Source: Atherix ibis
Taxonomy: Eukaryota > Arthropoda > Insecta > Diptera > Athericidae
Reading direction: 5' to 3'
NCBI GenBank assembly: GCA_958298945.1
Contig: OY282608.1
Span: 14,299,933-14,363,932 of the forward strand
Length of the DNA: 64,000 nt
The notes under the pieces are model-generated. The model saw nothing but the letters and a program-made list of their open reading frames with translations, did not search any database and was not told the origin of the DNA. Numbering within the stretch: the stretch's first letter is position 1; each line of letters begins with the position of its first letter. Positions 58,401 to 64,000 of this stretch are shown piece after piece. The position numbers and the translations under genes are program-made.

Positions 58401-61100
58401 AACAAACCAACAAACCAAAAAGCCAACAAGCCAACAAATTAACAAACGAACAAACCAACAAACCAACAAACCAACAAATCAACAAACCAACAAAACAACA
58501 AGCCCAGAAACCAACAAACCAACAAACCAACAAACCAACAAACCAACGAACGAACAAACCAACAAACCAACAAACCAACAAACCAACAAACCAACAAACG
58601 AACAAACAAACAAACCAACAAACCAAAAAACCAACAAAACAATAAACCAAGTAACGATTAAACTAACAAACGAACAAACCAACAAACCAACTAGCCAAGA
58701 AGGCAACAAACCAACAAGCCAACAAACCAACAAGCAAACAAACGAACAAATGAACAAACCAACAAACCATGAAACCAACAAACCAACAAGCCAACAAGCG
58801 AACAAACCAACAAACCAACAAACCAACAAACCAACAAACCAAAAAAACCAACAAACAAACAGACCAACAAGCCAACAAACCAAAACACCAACAAACCAAC
58901 AAACCAAGTAACCAACAAACCAACAAACGAACAAACCAACAAACCAACAAACCAACAAGCCAACAAACCAACAAGCCAACAAACCAACAAGCCAACAAAC
59001 GACCAAACGAACAAACCATTAAACCAACAAACCAACAAACTAACAAGCCAACAAACAAACAAACCAACAAACGAACAAACCAACAAACCAACAAAGCAAC
59101 AAACCAAAAAGCCAACAAGCCCACAAACCAACAAGCCAACAAACGAACAAACCAAAAAACCAACAAACCAACAAACCAACAAACCAACAAACCAACAAAC
59201 CAACAAACCAACAAACCAACAAACCAACAAACCAACAAACCAACAAACCAACATACCAACAAACCAAAAAACCATCAAACCAACAAACCAACAAACTAAC
59301 AAGCCAATAAACCAACAAACCAACAAACCAACAAACAAACAAACCAACAAACCAACAAACCAGCAAACCAACAAGCCAACAAGCCAACAAACTAACAAGC
59401 CAACAAATTAACAAACCAACAAACCAACAAACCAACAAGCCAACAAACCAACAAACGAACAACCCAAGAAACCAATAAGCCAACAAACCAACAAACCAAC
59501 AAGCCAACAAACCAACAAACCAACAAACGAACAAACAAACAAACAAACAAACCAACAAAAGAACAAACCAACAAACAAACAAACCAACAAACGAACAAAC
59601 CAACAAACGAACCAACCAACAAACCAACAAACCAACAAACCAACAAACAAGAAACCAACAAACCAACAAACCAACAAGCCAACAAACCAACAAACCATCA
59701 CACCAACAAACCAACAAACCAACAAACCAACAAGCCAACAAACCAACAAACCAACAAACCAACAAACCAACAAACGAACTAACCAACAAACTAACAAACA
59801 AACAAACCAACAAACCAATAAACCAAGTAACCAACAAACCAACAAACCAATAAACCAAGAAGCGAACAAACCAACAAACCAACAAGCCACCAAACCAACA
59901 AACCAACAAACCAACAAACCAACAAACCAACAAACCAACAAACCAACAAACCAACAAACCAACAAACTTACAAACCAACAAACCAACAAACCAACATACC
60001 AACAAACCAAAAAACCATCAAACCAACAAACGAACAAACCAACAAACCAACAAGCCAATAAACCAAAAAACCAACAAACCAACAAACAAACAAACCAACA
60101 AACCAACAAACTAACAAACCAACAAACCAACAAGCCAACAAACCAACAAGCCAACAAACCAACAAACCAACAAACGAACAAACAAACAAGCCAACAAACC
60201 AACAAACGAACAAACCAACAAACAAACAAACCAACAAACGAACAAACCAACAAACGAACAAACCAACAAACCAACAAAGCAACAAACAAGAAACCAACAA
60301 ACCAACAAACCAACAAGCCAACAAACCAACAAACCATCAAACCAACAAACCAACAAACCAACAAACCAACAAACCAACAAACCAACAAACCAACAAACCA
60401 ACAAACCAACGAACCAACAAACGAACAAACAAACAAACCAACAACCAACAAACCAACAAACAAAAAAACCAACAAACCAAAAAACCAACAAGCCAACAAA
60501 CCAACAAACCAAGTAACCACCAAACCAACAAACCAACAAGCCAATAAACCAACAAACCAACAAACGAACAAACAAACAAACCAACAAACGAACAAACCAA
60601 CAAACCAACAAACAAACAAACAAACAAACGAACAAACGAACAAACAAACAAACCAACAAACAAACAAGCCAACAAACCAACAAACCAACAAACGAACAAA
60701 CGAACAAACGAACAAACAAACAAACCAACAAACCAACAAACCAACAAACCAACAAATCAACAAACCAACAAACAACAAACCAACAAACAAACAAACCAAC
60801 AAACCAACAAACAAACAAACCAAGAAACCAACAAACCAACAAACCAACAAACCAAGAAACCAACAAACTAACAAACAAACAAGCCAACAAACCAATAAAC
60901 CAACAAACAAACAAACCAACAAACCAACAAACCAACAAACCAACAAACCAACAAACCAACAAACCAACAAACCAACAAACCAACAAACCAACAAGCCAAC
61001 AAACCAACAAGCCAACAAACCAACAAACCAACTAACGAACAAACGAACAAACGAACAAACGAACAAACCAACAAACCAACAAACCAACAAACCAACAAAC
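58401..61100 (-). repeat. Higher-order repeat I, copy 2 (about 2.7 kb)
   Basis: Tandem copy of 55725-58400. The CTAACG mark at 61032 pairs with 58331 at 2701 bp, so about 24 bp (three octamers) were gained towards its right end. Confidence 0.86.
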
Positions 61101-61449
61101 CAAAAAACCAACAAACCAACAAACGAACAAACCAACAAACCAACAAGCCAACAAACCAACAAACCAACAAACCAAAAAACCAACAAACCAATAAACCAAG
61201 TAACCAACAAACCAACAAACGAACAAACCAACAAACAATCAAACCAACAAACGAACAAACCAACAAACGAACAAACCAACAAACACACAAACCAAGAAAC
61301 CAACAAACCAAGTAACCAACAAATCAACAAACGTACAAACAAACAAATCAACAAGCCAAAAAGCCAACAAGCCAACAAACCAACAAGCCAACAAACCAAC
61401 AAACCTACAAACGAACAAACGAACAAACGAACAAACGAACAAACGAACA

Positions 61450-64000
61450 AACCAACAAGCCAACGAACCAACAAACTAACAAACCAACAAACCAACAAAC
61501 TAACAAACGAACAAACCAACAAGCCAACACACCAAAAAACGAACAAACAAACAAACCAACAAACGGACAAACCAACAAACAAACAAACCAACAAACCGAC
61601 AAACCAACAAACCAACAAACCCACAAACCAAAAAGCCAACAAGCCAACAAATTAACAAACGAACAAACCAACAAACCAACAAACCAACAAACCAACAAAA
61701 CAACAAGCCCAGAAACCAACAAACCAACAAACCAACAAACCAACAAACCAACGAACGAACAAACCAACAAACCAACAAACCAACAAACCAACAAACCAAC
61801 AAACCAACAAACGAACAAACAAACAAACCAAGAATCCAAAAAACCAACAAACCAATAAACCAAGTAACGAACAAACCAACAAACGAACAAACCAACAAAC
61901 CAACTAGCCAAGAAGGCAACAAACCAACAAGCCAACAAACCAACAAGCAAACAAACGAACAAATGAACAAACCAACAAACCAACAAACCAACAAACCAAC
62001 AAGCCAACAAGCGAACAAACCAACAAACCAACAAACCAACAAACCAACAAGCCAACAAGCCAACAAACCAACGAACCAACAAACAAACAAATGAACAAAC
62101 GAACAAACGAACAAATCAAAAAACCAACAAACCAACAAACCAACAAACCAACAAACCAACAAACGAACAAATGAACAAACGAACAAACGAACAATTTAAC
62201 AAACCAACAAACCAACAAACCAACAAACCAACAAACCAACAATTCAACAAGCCAACAAACCTACAAACCAACAAGCCAACAAACCAACAAACCAACAAAC
62301 CAACAAACCAACAAGCCAACAAACGAACAAACGAACAAACGAACAAACCAACAAACCAACAAGCAAACAAACCAACAAGCCAACAAATCAACAAGCCAAC
62401 AAACGAACAAAGGAACAAACCAACAAACCAACAAACCAACAAACCAACAAGCCAACGAACCAACAAACCAACAAACCAACAAACCAAGTAACCAACAAAT
62501 CAACAAACGTACAAACAAACAAACCAACAAGCCAACAAGCCAACAAGCCAACAAACCAACAAACCAACAAACCAACAAGCCAACAAACGAACAAACGAAC
62601 AAACGAACAAACGAACAAACGAACAAACCAATAAACCAATAAACCAACAAGCCAACAAACCAACAAGCCAACAAATCAACAAGCCAACAAACGAACAAAG
62701 GAACAAACCAACAAACCAACAAACCAACAAGCCAACGAACCAACAAACCAACAAACCAACAAACCAACAAACCAACAAACCAACAAACGAACCAACCAAC
62801 AAGCCAACACACCAAAAAACGAACAAACAAACAAACCAACAAACGTACAAACCAACAAACAAACAAACCAACAAACCGACAAACCAACAAACCAACAAAC
62901 CAACAAACCAAAAAGCCAACAAGCCAACAAATTAACAAACGAACAAACCAACAAACCAACAAACCAACAAATCAACAAACCAACAAAACAACAAGCCCAG
63001 AAACCAACAAACCAACAAACCAACAAACCAACAAACCAACGAACGAACAAACCAACAAACCAACAAACCAACAAACCAACAAACCAACAAACGAACAAAC
63101 AAACAAACCAACAAACCAAAAAACCAACAAAACAATAAACCAAGTAACGATTAAACTAACAAACGAACAAACCAACAAACCAACTAGCCAAGAAGGCAAC
63201 AAACCAACAAGCCAACAAACCAACAAGCAAACAAACGAACAAATGAACAAACCAACAAACCAACAAACCAACAAACCAACAAGCCAACAAGCGAACAAAC
63301 CAACAAACCAACAAACCAACAAACCAACAAACCAAAAAAACCAACAAACAAACAGACCAACAAGCCAATAAACCAAAACACCAACAAACCAACAAACCAA
63401 GTAACCAACAAACCAACAAACGAACAAACCAACAAACCAACAAACCAACAAGCCAACAAACCAACAAGCCAACAAACCAACAAGCCAACAAACGACCAAA
63501 CGAACAAACCATTAAACCAACAAACCAACAAACTAACAAGCCAACAAACAAACAAACCAACAAACGAACAAACCAACAAACCAACAAAGCAACAAACCAA
63601 CAAGCCAACAAGCCCACAAACCAACAAGCCAACAAACGAACAAACCAAAAAACCAACAAACCAACAAACCAACAAACCAACAAACCAACAAACCAACAAA
63701 CCAACAAACCAACAAACCAACAAACCAACAAACCAACAAACCAACATACCAACAAACCAAAAAACCATCAAACCAACAAACCAACAAACCAACAAACTAA
63801 CAAGCCAATAAACCAAAAAACCAACAAACCAACAAACAAACAAACCAACAAACCAACAAACCAGCAAACCAACAAGCCAACAAGCCAACAAACTAACAAG
63901 CCAACAAATTAACAAACCAACAAACCAACAAACCAACAAGCCAACAAACCAACAAACGAACAACCCAAGAAACCAATAAGCCAACAAACCAACAAACCAA
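61450..64000 (-). repeat. 7170-bp recurrence, second occurrence (cut by the window end)
   Basis: Matches 54280-56830 without a length change over 2.55 kb. I noticed one difference: a CAACAACCCAAC unit near 55490 reads CAACAAGCCAAC near 62660. The match is still running at the last base, so the repeated segment extends beyond the window and could be the full 7.17 kb. Confidence 0.93.

Larger units (their letters stand above)
53726..63197 (-). repeat. CTAGCCAAGAAGGC landmark family (six copies)
   Basis: Starts at 53726, 54734, 56014, 58691, 61904 and 63184, spaced 1008, 1280, 2677, 3213 and 1280 bp. I saw no reverse complement of it in the left arm. It is the clearest right-arm-specific variant and a good probe for counting higher-order units. 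Confidence 0.9.
52124..64000 (-). repeat. Octamer satellite, right arm, (AACAAACC)n
   Basis: From 52124 the + strand reads AACAAACC head to tail, which is the reverse complement of the left-arm unit, and it does so without interruption to the window end. The same variant octamers recur in complement: AACAAACG, AACAAGCC, AATAAACC, AACAAACA and AAGTAACC. This shows the arm belongs to the same satellite family. Some variants appear to be private to this arm, such as the CTAGCCAAGAAGGC block present six times and the unit AAGTAACG. No gene, RNA or mobile element is recognisable. The array continues past the right edge. Confidence 0.98.

Noticed and set aside
52202..64000. Reverse-strand membrane-protein-like frames in the right arm
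   Set aside because: Same artefact as in the left arm with polarity inverted; identical frames recur only because the DNA is duplicated.
1..64000. Telomere repeat
   Set aside because: The unit GGTTTGTT is not one of the TTAGGG, TTTAGGG, TTAGG or TTGGGG types, the array is heavily diverged and inverted, and no terminal structure is seen. An interstitial relic of an unusual telomere cannot be excluded but has no support.
1..64000. CRISPR array
   Set aside because: There are no unique spacers between repeats; unit and spacing are both the octamer.
1..64000. Transposon, tRNA, rRNA or other structured RNA
   Set aside because: No stretch departs from the octamer long enough to hold one, and no terminal repeats, target-site duplications or RNA-gene box motifs are visible.

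Overview
The whole 64 kb is one satellite-type tandem repeat. I find no stretch of unique sequence and no gene I can support. The unit is an octamer: GGTTTGTT reading on the + strand from 1 to about 52123, then its reverse complement AACAAACC from about 52124 to the end. The left arm is therefore almost pure G+T and the right arm almost pure A+C. Other bases come from a limited set of recurring variant octamers: CGTTTGTT, TGTTTGTT, GGCTTGTT, GGTTTATT, GGTTTCTT, GGTTTTTT, AGTTTGTT, GATTTGTT and the double variant GGTTACTT. A few units are one base short or long and shift the phase.

Organism: nothing in the sequence identifies a species. A short-unit satellite running at least 64 kb, with nested higher-order repeats, is what eukaryotic constitutive heterochromatin (centromere, pericentromere, subtelomere or sex chromosome) looks like. 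I know of no bacterial or viral precedent at this scale. That is inference. The octamer is not the TTAGGG-type telomere repeat.

Layout, left arm (all repeat): 1-784 is a partial higher-order unit resembling 4210-4980. 785-4275 is a tandem pair of about 1.85 and 1.64 kb. About 3800-9450 is a tandem pair of about 2.8 kb. 9720-12035 is a near-perfect 1158-bp tandem pair. About 12694-24470 holds five successive units of about 2.1-2.7 kb. 24.5-36.1 kb is an interlocked set with recurrence distances of 271, 1630, 3521 and about 5160 bp. 36.58-36.98 kb is a 192-bp local pair. About 37970-42493 is a pair of about 2.1-2.4 kb with a 191-bp duplication nested in its first copy. 44466 to about 46800 is a pair of about 1.17 kb. 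46.8-50.9 kb has no large repeat that I could align. 50921-51112 is a 96-bp pair.

The repeat strand flips at 52123/52124 and does not flip again. Right arm: a pair of about 1.0 kb (52911-54918), a pair of about 2.68 kb (55725-61100) with sub-repeats of about 750 bp inside it, and a 7170-bp recurrence (54280-56830 matches 61450-64000) that includes both levels.

The many long open frames are a by-product. An eight-base unit without stop codons reads as the same octapeptide in all three frames, LVCWFVGL on the GT strand and KPTNQQTN on the AC strand, so both strands stay open in every frame until a variant creates a stop. Most apparent starts on the GT strand are TTG. There is no cooperating gene set here. 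The interest lies in the array itself: the single polarity switch, the nested duplications and the shared variant set. Boundaries were found by eye from rare landmark variants; most are good to tens of bases, and only the landmark spacings are exact.
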